Of a DNA stretch of 64,000 nucleotides, positions 37,162-45,469 are shown piece by piece. The notes under the pieces were generated by a model. It worked only from the letters and a program-made list of their open reading frames with translations, did no database searches and had not been told where the DNA came from. The position numbers and the translations under genes are program-made. The stretch is from Naasia aerilata (GTDB lineage: Bacteria; Actinomycetota; Actinomycetes; Actinomycetales; Microbacteriaceae). The number at the start of each line of letters is the position of its first letter. Within the stretch, counting starts at the first letter, position 1. The DNA is taken from NCBI RefSeq assembly GCF_030296595.1, contig NZ_AP027731.1, forward strand, positions 2,480,001-2,544,000, read 5' to 3'.

Positions 37162-37649
37162 GCGGGCAGGCGGCGCAGCAGCCGCACCCACGGCGTCCAC
37201 GCGCGGTGGGGCGGTGCGGTCGAGCCGAAGTGGCGCGCGGCCTTGGCGAGCGCGTCCTCGATGAGCGCGTTGTGCAGCGCCCGGAAGGCGAAGGGCCAGC
37301 TGAGCCGGGCGAGTCCGGACGTGACGACGACGAGCTCGTGGACGAGCTCACTCGTCCCCGGGCGGTCTCCTTCGGTCACGGCGAACCGGTGCCAGCCGTC
37401 GACCCCGCGGGGCCCGGTGAATGTGCAGCGCAGCTCGGATCCCGGCCGGTAGAGCTCGACGGTGTACCGGATGGGCCCGTGTCCGCCGGCCGCTCCCGGC
37501 TGGAGGGGGCGATCGAAGCGCACCGGCGGCCATTCCTCCCACGGCCAGAGGAGGTCGCCCGGCGAGGCGAGCGTATCCAGAACCGCGCCCACCGCGCCCG
37601 GTGACGCCGGGATGGTCCGCCGGTGGACGTTGCGGACGGGATGCCCCAT
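37158..37649 (-). CDS. SRPBCC-family protein
   Basis: A 163-residue START-like protein. HRRTIPASPGAVGAVLDTLASPGD begins the fold, WEEWPPVRFDRPLQPGA and IRYTVELYRPGSELRCTF follow, and a C-terminal helix (ALHNALIEDALAKAARHF) closes it. Ligand unknown. The ATG stands 6 nt behind a TACGCT box. Convergent with the GNAT gene. Confidence 0.78.
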   Translation of the reverse strand: MGHPVRNVHRRTIPASPGAVGAVLDTLASPGDLLWPWEEWPPVRFDRPLQPGAAGGHGPIRYTVELYRPGSELRCTFTGPRGVDGWHRFAVTEGDRPGTSELVHELVVVTSGLARLSWPFAFRALHNALIEDALAKAARHFGSTAPPHRAWTPWVRLLRRLPA

Positions 37650-37655
37650 GGCGCG

Positions 37656-37661
37656 AGCGTA
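37656..37661 (-). promoter_or_regulatory. -10 box, leaderless type
   Basis: TACGCT on the minus strand with a 6-nt gap to the ATG at 37649. The rest of the 254-bp gap to 37903 shows no gene or repeat that I can support. Confidence 0.45.
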
Positions 37662-37903
37662 CCGGCGCCGGTGGATGAGCGGCGGCCCGGCGTCGCCGCC
37701 TGCCGCCCGGCGTTCCCTGCGGGGAGACGGACCGGGAACTGTGCAGGCTCGCGCAAGACCTCCGGGACCTCGCCGCCGTAGCGTTGCCGCGTTCACCGAG
37801 CGCAGACCGTCGGCCGGCGCTCCCCATCCACGTTCCCGCGCCACCGCGGCAGCCCCTGGGCCGGAGGGACGCTCGGAACGCGTCAGCTCGGAAGAAGATG
37901 CGC

Positions 37904-38655
37904 ATGTCGGACGCAACGTCGTCGAAGCCCACCATCGTGCTCGTGCACGGCTCGTTCGCGGACGCCTCCGGGTGGTCCGGTGTGATCACCCGCCTGGCGG
38001 CGAAGGGGTACACCTCCTGCGCGCCGGCCAACCCGCTCCGCGACCTCGCGGGCGACGCCGCGTACATCCGGTCGTTCCTCGAGACCATCGAGGGGCCGAT
38101 CATCCTCGTCGCCCACTCCTACGGCGGGGCGGTCATCACCAACGCCGCGACCGGCTTGGACAGCGTGAAGGCGCTCGTCTACATCAACGGCTTCGCCCTC
38201 GCCGAGGGCGAGAGCGTGCAGACGGCCGGGCAGCTCGGCAGCGGCCCGTTCCTCCTCGTCGACCATCTCGTGATCCGGCCTTTCCCGAACTCGGGGAGGG
38301 CAACGCGGACGCGTACATCGACCCCGCCTGGTTCCACGACCTGTTCTGCGCCGATCTGCCCGAGGAGCAGGCTCTGTACATGGGGGCGTCCCAGCGCGGG
38401 GCTGCACTCGCGACCTTCGGAGCCCCGTCCGGCAAGCCGGCCTGGGCGGAGAAGCCCACCTGGTATCTCGCCTCGACGAGCGACCGCACCATCCCGGTGG
38501 AGGCGGAGCGCGAGATGGGCAGGCGGACCGGCGGCACGTTCCGGGAGATCCAAGCGTCCCACGTCGCGATGATCTCGCACCCGGACGAGGTCACCGAGAT
38601 GATCCTCGAGGCCGCCGCGATCGGCACGGACTCGCGGACCCTGGCCTCCGTCTGA
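37904..38655 (+). CDS. Alpha/beta hydrolase, esterase-like (frameshifted)
   Basis: About 250 residues. TIVLVHGSFADASGW holds the oxyanion turn, LVAHSYGGAVITN the Ser nucleophile elbow, STSDRTIPVEAE the Asp and ASHVAMISHPDEV the His. This order matches the actinobacterial and fungal salicylate-esterase-like hydrolases. One C is missing near 38284-38286; restoring it joins RPFPELGEGN. Start chosen at the second ATG behind GGAAGAAG. Substrate unknown. Confidence 0.8.
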
Positions 38656-38668
38656 CGCGGAGCACCCC

Positions 38669-38720
38669 AGCGGACGGAGGGGCGGCGGCGGCCGGCGGAT
38701 GACCCCGGCCGCCGTCCGCT
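38669..38720 (+). terminator. Hairpin after the hydrolase gene
   Basis: AGCGGACGG and CCGGCCGCCGTCCGCT pair around a bulged GC-rich stem, 14 nt after the stop. Confidence 0.55.
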
Positions 38721-38766
38721 CTGCCGTTCAGAGGTGACGAGGTCGACGCCCCGGGCCCCGGATGCC

Positions 38767-38772
38767 TAGGGT
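38767..38772 (+). promoter_or_regulatory. -10 box of GNAT gene, leaderless type
   Basis: TAGGGT with a 6-nt gap to the GTG at 38779. Confidence 0.5.
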
Positions 38773-38778
38773 CGCAGT

Positions 38779-39306
38779 GTGCTGACCCTGCATCCGTACT
38801 CCGCCGACGACTTCCCGCTGCTGGAGGCGCTGAACTCGCCGGAGATGACGGCGTATCTCGGCGGCCCGGAGTCGCCCGAGAAGCTGCAGCAGCGCCACGA
38901 GAAGTACCAGAGGCTCGCGCGCGAGGGCCAGGCGCGGATCTTCCGGATCGCCGCGGACGACCATCCCGCGGTCGGCATCATCAACTGGTGGTACGGCGAG
39001 TGGCATGACCAGCCCGTGCAGGAGGCGGGCTGGGCCGTGCGGCCCGAGTTCCAGGGGCGCGGCTACGCCGTCCGGGCGCTGGAGCTCCTCACCCCCGACG
39101 CCGCCGAGCACGGCGACCGCACGCTGCTCGTCGCCAACCCCCGCGTCGACAACGCCGCCTCGAACGCGGTGTGCGCCCGCGCCGGCTTCTCCTTCCGCGG
39201 CGAGGAGGACGACGAGTACCCGCCGGGGAACCCGATTCGCACCAACGTGTGGACCTTCGACCTCGCCGCTCTGCGGGAGGCCCGCGCGCTCGGGTACCTG
39301 CCCTGA
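38779..39306 (+). CDS. GNAT-family N-acetyltransferase (RimJ/RimL-like)
   Basis: A 175-residue acetyltransferase. EAGWAVRPEFQGRGYAVRALELL is the acetyl-CoA loop (QGRGYA) and NPRVDNAASNAVCARAGFSFRGE the conserved Asn-containing C-terminal part. This layout is that of the Acetyltransf_3 (RimJ/L) group. GTG start behind a leaderless box. It is directly followed by the GH13 gene with a 4-bp overlap. Confidence 0.83.
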   Translation: MLTLHPYSADDFPLLEALNSPEMTAYLGGPESPEKLQQRHEKYQRLAREGQARIFRIAADDHPAVGIINWWYGEWHDQPVQEAGWAVRPEFQGRGYAVRALELLTPDAAEHGDRTLLVANPRVDNAASNAVCARAGFSFRGEEDDEYPPGNPIRTNVWTFDLAALREARALGYLP

Positions 39307-40892
39307 GCGACACCGACTCGGCGGCCTGGTGGCAGAGCGCGCTGATCTACGAGGTCTACCCGCGGTCATTCGCCGACGCCGACGGCAACGGGGTCGGCGA
39401 CCTCCGCGGAGTGATCGACCGGCTCCCGTATTTGTCCTCGCTGGGGGTCGACGGCATCTGGCTGACGCCGTTCATGCACTCGCCCCAGGTCGACCAGGGG
39501 TACGACGTCAGCGACTACTGCGACGTCGATCCGCTCTTCGGCTCCCTCGGCGATCTCGACGAGCTGCTCGACGCAGCGCACTGGCGCGGCATCCGGATCA
39601 TCGTGGATGTGGTGCCCAATCACGCCTCGACCGCGCATCCGCTCTTCCGGCAGGCGGTCGAGGATGGGCCAGGATCGCCCGCCCGGGAACTGTTCCACTT
39701 CGCCCAGGGGAAGCCGTGCGGGATGCCGCCCAACGACTGGCCGAGCGTGTTCGGCGGACCGGCTTGGACGCGGGTCGCTCCGGACTCCAGCACCGACATC
39801 GACTGGTACCTGCACCTCTTCTCGCCCGCCCAGCCGGACTGGAACTGGCGGAACCCGGCTGTCGGCGAGTACTTCGAGGGTGTCCTCCGGTTCTGGCTCG
39901 ACCGCGGGGTCAACGGCGTGCGCATCGACGTCGCACACGGGCTGTTCAAGGCAGTGGGGCTGCCCGACGTCGGCGAGGTCCCGGCCCGAATCGACGGGCT
40001 GCGCACCAACCCTCTGGCGCGGGACCGGGAGGAGGTGCACGACGTGTACCGGCGCTGGCGGCGCATCGCGGACGAGTACGTGCCGCCCCGCGTCCTCGTC
40101 GGCGAGGTGAACCTGGCACCCGACCGCGCCGCGCGGTACACGCGGCCGGACGAGCTGCATCAGGCGTTCGCCTTCGCCTTCACCCACGTCGGCTGGGACG
40201 CCGACGCGTGGCGGCAGGTCGGCGAGGACCTGGAGCGCGTACGCCGCGAGCACGGCTCCGTGCCCACCTGGGCGCTCGAGAACCACGACGTCGTCCGGGC
40301 CGTCACCCGCTTCGGCGGGGGAGAGGCCGGGCAGCGGCGGGCGCGCGCGGCGATCGTCGCGCTGCTCGGCCTGCCCGGGTCGGCGTACGTGTTCCAGGGG
40401 CAGGAGCTCGGGCTCCCCGAGGTCGACGTGCCGGTCGAGGCGCGGCGCGATCCGATGTGGTCTCGCGGAGGGGTGTCCCGGGACGGCGTCCGCGTGCCGC
40501 TGCCGTGGACCGAGAGCGCCGAGCGCGCGCACGGGTTCTCGTCGTCCGCCGGCGCGGCAACGCCGTGGCTGCCGCAGCCCGGCGACTGGGGACGCTTCGC
40601 CGTGGAGGTGCAGGAGAGGGATCCGGAGTCGACGCTGCAGCTGTTCCGCACCGCGGCCGACCTGAGGAGACGACTGCTGCGTGCCGGCACCCTGCGGGCT
40701 GACCAGGCGGCGCACTGGAGCGTCGACGACGGACTCCTCCTGTGCCGCCGCGACGGTGGGGTCACCATCGCGGTCGCGATGGGCGGGCGGCCCGCGCGGC
40801 TGCCCGACGGAGAGGTGGTCCTCGCCTCTGCCGCCGTGAAGGAGGGCATGCTCCCGGCCGACGCGGCTGCGTGGGTGATCGCTCGTCGGTGA
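39303..40892 (+). CDS. GH13 alpha-glucosidase / oligo-glucosidase
   Basis: About 529 residues. IYEVYPRSFADADGNGVGDL is the usual start of GH13_30-like alpha-glucosidases; DVVPNH is region I, GVRIDVAHG the nucleophile Asp (region II), VLVGEVNL the acid/base Glu and ENHDVVR the stabilising Asp. It hydrolyses alpha-glucosides such as maltose or isomaltose in the cytoplasm (no signal peptide). The start is uncertain: a CTG in CTGA overlaps the GNAT stop; a GTG lies about 55 nt upstream. With malQ it suggests maltodextrin use. Confidence 0.85.
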   Translation: MSDTDSAAWWQSALIYEVYPRSFADADGNGVGDLRGVIDRLPYLSSLGVDGIWLTPFMHSPQVDQGYDVSDYCDVDPLFGSLGDLDELLDAAHWRGIRIIVDVVPNHASTAHPLFRQAVEDGPGSPARELFHFAQGKPCGMPPNDWPSVFGGPAWTRVAPDSSTDIDWYLHLFSPAQPDWNWRNPAVGEYFEGVLRFWLDRGVNGVRIDVAHGLFKAVGLPDVGEVPARIDGLRTNPLARDREEVHDVYRRWRRIADEYVPPRVLVGEVNLAPDRAARYTRPDELHQAFAFAFTHVGWDADAWRQVGEDLERVRREHGSVPTWALENHDVVRAVTRFGGGEAGQRRARAAIVALLGLPGSAYVFQGQELGLPEVDVPVEARRDPMWSRGGVSRDGVRVPLPWTESAERAHGFSSSAGAATPWLPQPGDWGRFAVEVQERDPESTLQLFRTAADLRRRLLRAGTLRADQAAHWSVDDGLLLCRRDGGVTIAVAMGGRPARLPDGEVVLASAAVKEGMLPADAAAWVIARR

Positions 40893-40905
40893 CGGCGGCG
40901 GACCG

Positions 40906-40911
40906 TAGGGT
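40906..40911 (+). promoter_or_regulatory. -10 box of GNAT gene, leaderless type
   Basis: TAGGGT with a 6-nt gap to the ATG at 40918. Confidence 0.5.
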
Positions 40912-40917
40912 CGGAGC

Positions 40918-41427
40918 ATGACCGCTCCACGCTTCACCGTGCGCCACCTGGTCGCGGAGGACTGGCGGAACGTCAAGGCGCTGCGCCTCGAGATGCTCGC
41001 CGACACCCCGAAGGCGTTCCTCGAGACGATCGAGATGGCCGAGGCGCATCCCGACAGCTTCTGGCAGATGCGGGCGCGCAACGGCCTGACGGAGGACGTG
41101 ATCAGCCTCGCGGCGATCCTCGACGACGGGCGCTGGGTCGGCACCATGAGCTCGCGGCTCTTCGCGGATACGCCCGATCCCTTCCTGCTCGCCGTGTACG
41201 TCTCGCCGGACGTGCGCGGCACGGCGGCGGGCGTGACCGACGCCCTGCTCGTCGCCATCGAGGACTGGGCTCGGACGAAGGGTCCCGGACTCCTTCTCGA
41301 CGTACACGAGGACAACGCGCGCGCTCGTGCCTTCTACGCCAAGCGGGGGTTCGTGGAGACGGGACGGACCAAGCCGTACCCGCTCGACCCGCGCGAGCTC
41401 GAGATCGAGATGCGGAAGCCGCTGTAG
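40918..41427 (+). CDS. GNAT-family N-acetyltransferase
   Basis: A 169-residue GNAT. FLLAVYVSPDVRGTAAGVTDALL is strand 4 and an acetyl-CoA loop (RGTAAG), LDVHEDNARARAFYAKRGFVETGR the C-terminal part with Asn and the Tyr that often protonates the thiolate. Acceptor unknown. Single gene with its own leaderless promoter. Confidence 0.85.
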   Translation: MTAPRFTVRHLVAEDWRNVKALRLEMLADTPKAFLETIEMAEAHPDSFWQMRARNGLTEDVISLAAILDDGRWVGTMSSRLFADTPDPFLLAVYVSPDVRGTAAGVTDALLVAIEDWARTKGPGLLLDVHEDNARARAFYAKRGFVETGRTKPYPLDPRELEIEMRKPL

Positions 41428-41468
41428 GGCGTCCCGGGCGTCGGCGCGGAGCGGGCTCGGATCGGCCC

Positions 41469-41474
41469 TAGGCT
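41469..41474 (+). promoter_or_regulatory. -10 box, leaderless type
   Basis: TAGGCT with a 6-nt gap to the GTG at 41481. Confidence 0.5.
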
Positions 41475-41480
41475 CGCGCC

Positions 41481-42131
41481 GTGAACCATGCCCCCCGCCA
41501 GGCCGAGCGCCGGTGGCCACAGGCCCTCGCCGTCGTGATCGCCCTGCTGCTCTACCTGCTGCTGCCGGGCGGCGTGCACTTCCTGCCGGCGTGGGTCATC
41601 CCGACTCTCTGCCTGCTGCTCCTGGTCCCGCTCGTCGTGCTCAACCCGCGGCGGCTGTCGCGCGAGACGACCTGGTCGCGGGCGATGTCGATCGGCCTCG
41701 CCGTCCTGCTCACCGTGGCGAACCAGATCACCCTGGTCCTCACCATCCGCGAGCTGCTGCAAGGCCGGGCTCAGGGCGCCGAGGTTCTGCTCACCACCCT
41801 GCAGGTGTGGGGGACCAACGTGATCGCGTTCGCGCTCGTGTACTGGGAGATCGATCGCGGGGGACCGGTCGCCCGCCGATCGCTCGGAGTGCGTGACGAC
41901 GCGACCGTCGACTTCCGGTTCCCGCAGCAGGAGGACAAGGACGACGCGGCCAAGTGGTCGCCGGAGTTCCTCGACTACGCCTACTTCTCGCTGAGCAACA
42001 TGATGGCGTTCAGCCCCACCGACGTCATGCCGCTCTCCGCGCGGGCGAAGCTCCTGATGGCGTACCAGGCGCTGACCGCGTTCATCGTGCTGGCGCTCGT
42101 CATCTCGCGGGCGGTCAACATCCTCACGTGA
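41481..42131 (+). CDS. Multi-span membrane protein, channel-like C-terminus
   Basis: A 216-residue membrane protein with about five hydrophobic segments. Between the fourth and last is a polar stretch, LDYAYFSLSNMMAFSPTDVMPLS, that has the position and shape of a re-entrant pore loop between two helices, as in two-pore-helix channels, but without a TVGYG filter. DUF1345 proteins are similar in layout. I cannot name the family with confidence. GTG start, leaderless promoter. Confidence 0.6.
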   Translation: MNHAPRQAERRWPQALAVVIALLLYLLLPGGVHFLPAWVIPTLCLLLLVPLVVLNPRRLSRETTWSRAMSIGLAVLLTVANQITLVLTIRELLQGRAQGAEVLLTTLQVWGTNVIAFALVYWEIDRGGPVARRSLGVRDDATVDFRFPQQEDKDDAAKWSPEFLDYAYFSLSNMMAFSPTDVMPLSARAKLLMAYQALTAFIVLALVISRAVNILT

Positions 42132-42337
42132 GGGTCGCCGGCGCAGAGGCCGCAGGTGCGATCGGCGACTCCCGCGAGCCGAAGTGGACGAACGGCGCAT
42201 GCGCTGGGCCCGGGCTCGCCCGCCCGATGGGACGGGCGTACGGGCGGACTCGCGTAGCCTGTGGCAGGCCGGAGGAGAGCTCGACACCGGTCAGGCAGCG
42301 GCGCGGATGTGTCGTGATCGGGAGAGGACCGGCCCCC

Positions 42338-43168
42338 ATGGCGAAGGCGAAGACGAAGGCGAAAGCCCCGCAGAAGGCCGGGCGGCGCGTCCCGAAGGAC
42401 ATCTACGAGGCAGAGCTCGAGCGTCTCCAGGTTGAGCTCGTCCGCATGCAGCAGTGGATCGTGGAGACGGGGGCGCGCGTCGTCGTCATCTTCGAAGGGC
42501 GCGACGCGGCAGGGAAGGGCGGAGCCATCAAGCGGGTGGTGCAGTACCTGAACCCGCGGTCGGCCCGGGTGGTCGCCCTGCCGGCGCCGAGCGAGCGCGA
42601 GCGCGGGCAGTGGTACTTCCAGCGGTACATCGAGCGCCTGCCTGCCGCCGGCGAGATCGTCCTCATGGATCGGTCCTGGTACAACAGGGCGGGTGTCGAG
42701 CGGGTGATGGAGTACTGCACCCAGGAGCAGTACGACCTGTTCCTGAAGCAGACGCCGGTCTTCGAGCGGATGCTCGTCGAGGATGGGATCATCCTGATCA
42801 AGTACTGGTTCTCGGTCTCGGACAAGGAGCAGGAGAAGCGGTTCAAGTCGCGACTCCACGACCCGATGCGCCGCTGGAAGCTGTCCGAGACGGACCTCGC
42901 ATCGATCGTGAAGTGGGAGGACTACTCGCGGGCGAAGGACGCCATGTTCAGCGCCACCGATCTCCCTGAAGCCCGCTGGTGGACCATCGAGAGCGACGAC
43001 AAGCGGGCGTCCCGGCTGAACGCCATCAGCCACCTGCTCTCGCAGGTGGAATACGAGGCCCGTGAGCCGGAGAAGGTCGTCATCCCGCCGCGCCCGAAGG
43101 CCGCCGACTATCAGAGGCCGCCTCGGGAGCTGCACCTCTACGTCCCGGACTACGCGGCCACGCTGTGA
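42338..43168 (+). CDS. ppk2: Polyphosphate kinase 2
   Basis: A 276-residue PPK2. A Lys-rich N-terminus is followed by the P-loop-like FEGRDAAGKGGAIKRV (Walker A), IVLMDRSWYNRAGVERVM (Walker B and lid start) and a C-terminal helical part with HDPMRRWKLSETD. One-domain PPK2 enzymes use polyphosphate to phosphorylate nucleoside diphosphates or monophosphates. GGGAGAGGA precedes the ATG; TAGCCT at about 42257 is a possible -10, and the rest of the 206-bp gap upstream has no gene. With ppgK it points to polyphosphate as an energy store. Confidence 0.92.
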   Translation: MAKAKTKAKAPQKAGRRVPKDIYEAELERLQVELVRMQQWIVETGARVVVIFEGRDAAGKGGAIKRVVQYLNPRSARVVALPAPSERERGQWYFQRYIERLPAAGEIVLMDRSWYNRAGVERVMEYCTQEQYDLFLKQTPVFERMLVEDGIILIKYWFSVSDKEQEKRFKSRLHDPMRRWKLSETDLASIVKWEDYSRAKDAMFSATDLPEARWWTIESDDKRASRLNAISHLLSQVEYEAREPEKVVIPPRPKAADYQRPPRELHLYVPDYAATL

Positions 43169-43252
43169 CCCGAGAGGGCGTCCTCACCTGAGGGTGGGCG
43201 TCACTTCCCGGCCTCCCCGGATTGGGGAGGATGCCGAGGAGGGACGCGCAGA

Positions 43253-43258
43253 TAGGTT
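43253..43258 (+). promoter_or_regulatory. -10 box, leaderless type
   Basis: TAGGTT with a 7-nt gap to the GTG at 43266; it favours this start over the ATG four codons later. Confidence 0.45.
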
Positions 43259-43265
43259 GACCCCC

Positions 43266-43805
43266 GTGGATGACCCGATGACCGTACTGCGCCCGTACCT
43301 GCGTCCCGGGGAGAAGGTGCTCTGGCACGGACGCCCCGACCCGGCCGTGACATTCGCGCCCATCGATGCCCTCCTGGTGCCCTTCAGTATCGTGTGGCTG
43401 GCCTTCGCGGTCTTCTGGGAGGCGAGCGTCATCGAGTCCGGCGCGCCGGTGTTCTTCCTCCTCTTCGGCGGGGTCTTCGTGCTCATCGGCCTCTACTTCG
43501 TGCTCGGGCGCTTCGTCTACAAGAGGCGCCGCAAGGCCGCCACCGCGTACGCGGTCACCGATATGCGGGCCCTGTCCGTGACGGGTCAGGCCATGGCCGA
43601 CTCGCCTGCCCGTACCGAGCCCATGCAGGTTCGCCGTGCCCGGGACAGGAGCCACGTGTCGGTTTCGCTCGGCCAGAGCACCTACCCCATCGACTACAGC
43701 AACACCGGGATGGACTGGTTCGGCCGGGGGCAGCGCTTCGGCTTCTACGACGTCGAGGACGGTGAGCGCATGCTCGCCGCACTGGAGCGGCTGCGGGCTG
43801 GATGA
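43266..43805 (+). CDS. Two-span membrane protein, PH-like domain possible
   Basis: A 179-residue protein. LRPYLRPGEKVLWHGRPDP is the lead found in many bacterial PH-like membrane proteins; two hydrophobic helices follow (about residues 30-50 and 58-80), then a soluble domain with AYAVTDMRALSVTG, again PH-like, ending FYDVEDGERMLAALERL. Function unknown. GTG start behind a TAGGTT box. Confidence 0.6.
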   Translation: MDDPMTVLRPYLRPGEKVLWHGRPDPAVTFAPIDALLVPFSIVWLAFAVFWEASVIESGAPVFFLLFGGVFVLIGLYFVLGRFVYKRRRKAATAYAVTDMRALSVTGQAMADSPARTEPMQVRRARDRSHVSVSLGQSTYPIDYSNTGMDWFGRGQRFGFYDVEDGERMLAALERLRAG

Positions 43806-43900
43806 GAAGCCCGTCTCCCTCCACAGAAAATACTTCGGCGAATTGCTAACAGGGCGGCTGATCAGGGCATCTGAGTGTCGGCGGTGTCAGTGGGTGCGGG

Positions 43901-43906
43901 CACAAT
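43901..43906 (+). promoter_or_regulatory. -10 box of the HNH gene, leaderless type
   Basis: CACAAT with a 6-nt gap to the ATG at 43913, in an AT-richer patch. Confidence 0.45.
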
Positions 43907-43912
43907 GGCCGC

Positions 43913-45280
43913 ATGAACCTCCCCACGGATGCGCTCCTCGAGCAGGCTGACCGCCTCGCCCGGCGCGTGAGCGGATTGCCGTGGGGTGAGGCGGAGGACT
44001 CGCTCAGTCGCCTCCTCGCCGGGGCCAGCGGGTCGACGCTCCTCGAGATCGTGGAGACCGCCGGCCGCAACCTCCGGATGGCGGAGGCCACCCTCATGCG
44101 CGCAGCAGGGGAGATCGCCAAGCGGTCGGACCGCGATGCCGTCGAGCCGCTCGCCCGGCAACTGGGAGATCGCACCGCGGCCGCGCTTGTCGCCCGGGTG
44201 GCCGACGTTCCTCTCGGCCGGGCCGCCGACTGGTGCAGAGTCGGCGCCGAACTCGTCGACCGGGAGAGCCTCACCGGAGAGCCGCTTCCCAGTCGATGGC
44301 CTGCACTCTCCTCTGCGGTCGATGGGGGAGAGGTCGCCGTCCATGAGGCCCGCGTCATCCTCGGAGCCCTCGAGGCGGTCGTACCGCACGCGGAGCCTGA
44401 GCGGCTGGCCGGCCTCGAGGAGCACCTGATCGCCCAGGCCCGGATCCTCTCGTTCGCCGACCTCTCGGCGCTGTGCCGGGCGATTCCCGACGTCTTCGAC
44501 CCGGAGGGGGCCGAGCTGCGGGAGGAGGAGCTGCGAGCCAAGTCCGGCTTCAAGATCGTCCACCGACGGGATGGGCTGCTCCGCTGGATCATCGACGCCC
44601 ACCCCGAGGCCGCCGGCTTCCTCACCGCCGCTCTCGATGCTAGAACGGCGCCCCGCCGAGCGGTCGTCTTCGCCGATGAGGACGATCCGGAACAGGATCG
44701 GGCGCTCGAGGACACCCGCACGCTCGAGCAGAAGCGCCTCGACGCTCTGCAGTCCATCTGCCGCGACAGCCTCAAAGCCGACGACGGCGACGTGTCGGGT
44801 ACGCCCGTCACCGTCGTGGTGCACATCCCGCTGGAGGCACTGGAGAGCGGGATAGGCGCCGCGACGATCGACGGGGTCGACGCTCCCATCAGCGCAGCCA
44901 CGGCCAGGAGGCTGGCCTGCGACGCCAAGATCATCCCCGTCGTGCTCGGCGGCGAGTCCGAGCCCCTCGACCTGGGCCGAGCCCGGCGGCTGTTCTCGCA
45001 GGCGCAGCGCCTGGCGATGGCCGTCCGGGACGGCGGCTGCGTGTGGTGGGCGTGCCTCGAGCCGCCCTCCCGATGCGAGGCCGCGCACCTGACCGGCTGG
45101 GCACGAGGCGGCCGGACCGATCTCGCCGCCGGGGCGCTGCTCTGCCCTTACCACCATCGAAGATTCGACAACGACGGATGGGAGCTCCGGGTCATCCACG
45201 GGGCACGACATCTCATCCCGCCGCCCTGGGTCGATGCGACTCAGCGGCCCCGGCCCGTCGACCGGCCGCGACTCCCGTAG
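43913..45280 (+). CDS. DUF222 / HNH endonuclease protein
   Basis: A 455-residue protein. A DUF222 region covers roughly residues 30-330; the last 100 residues are an HNH nuclease: CVWWACLEPPSRCEAAHLTGWARGG with the Cys pair and His, then LLCPYHHRRFDNDGWE. Such genes occur in many copies in Microbacteriaceae and other Actinobacteria; their role is unknown and they are not part of a restriction system here. Leaderless promoter. Confidence 0.88.
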   Translation: MNLPTDALLEQADRLARRVSGLPWGEAEDSLSRLLAGASGSTLLEIVETAGRNLRMAEATLMRAAGEIAKRSDRDAVEPLARQLGDRTAAALVARVADVPLGRAADWCRVGAELVDRESLTGEPLPSRWPALSSAVDGGEVAVHEARVILGALEAVVPHAEPERLAGLEEHLIAQARILSFADLSALCRAIPDVFDPEGAELREEELRAKSGFKIVHRRDGLLRWIIDAHPEAAGFLTAALDARTAPRRAVVFADEDDPEQDRALEDTRTLEQKRLDALQSICRDSLKADDGDVSGTPVTVVVHIPLEALESGIGAATIDGVDAPISAATARRLACDAKIIPVVLGGESEPLDLGRARRLFSQAQRLAMAVRDGGCVWWACLEPPSRCEAAHLTGWARGGRTDLAAGALLCPYHHRRFDNDGWELRVIHGARHLIPPPWVDATQRPRPVDRPRLP

Positions 45281-45442
45281 CTCCCGCGCCGCCCCGCACC
45301 CACCAGATCTTCGAGCGTTTGCTTGCGCAGCGGCTCGCCCCTGCTCTCCGGGCTCGCCGACAGCGAGGGGCCTCGGCAGCCGACCGGCCCCGCCGTAGAG
45401 GACCCCGGGGCCGTCCGTACGAACCGGCCACCCACGCTCCGA

Positions 45443-45448
45443 TACCCT
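45443..45448 (+). promoter_or_regulatory. Probable -10 box of the antiporter gene
   Basis: TACCCT 21 nt before the ATG, which leaves a short leader with a GGGAGG ribosome-binding site. The rest of the 189-bp gap shows no gene. Confidence 0.4.
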
Positions 45449-45469
45449 GACCAGCGGGGAGGGAGGCGC

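Noticed and set aside
43913-45280. The DUF222/HNH gene as part of a restriction or mobile intron system
   Set aside because: No methyltransferase, reverse transcriptase or intron structure is next to it, and such genes are common single units in this family.
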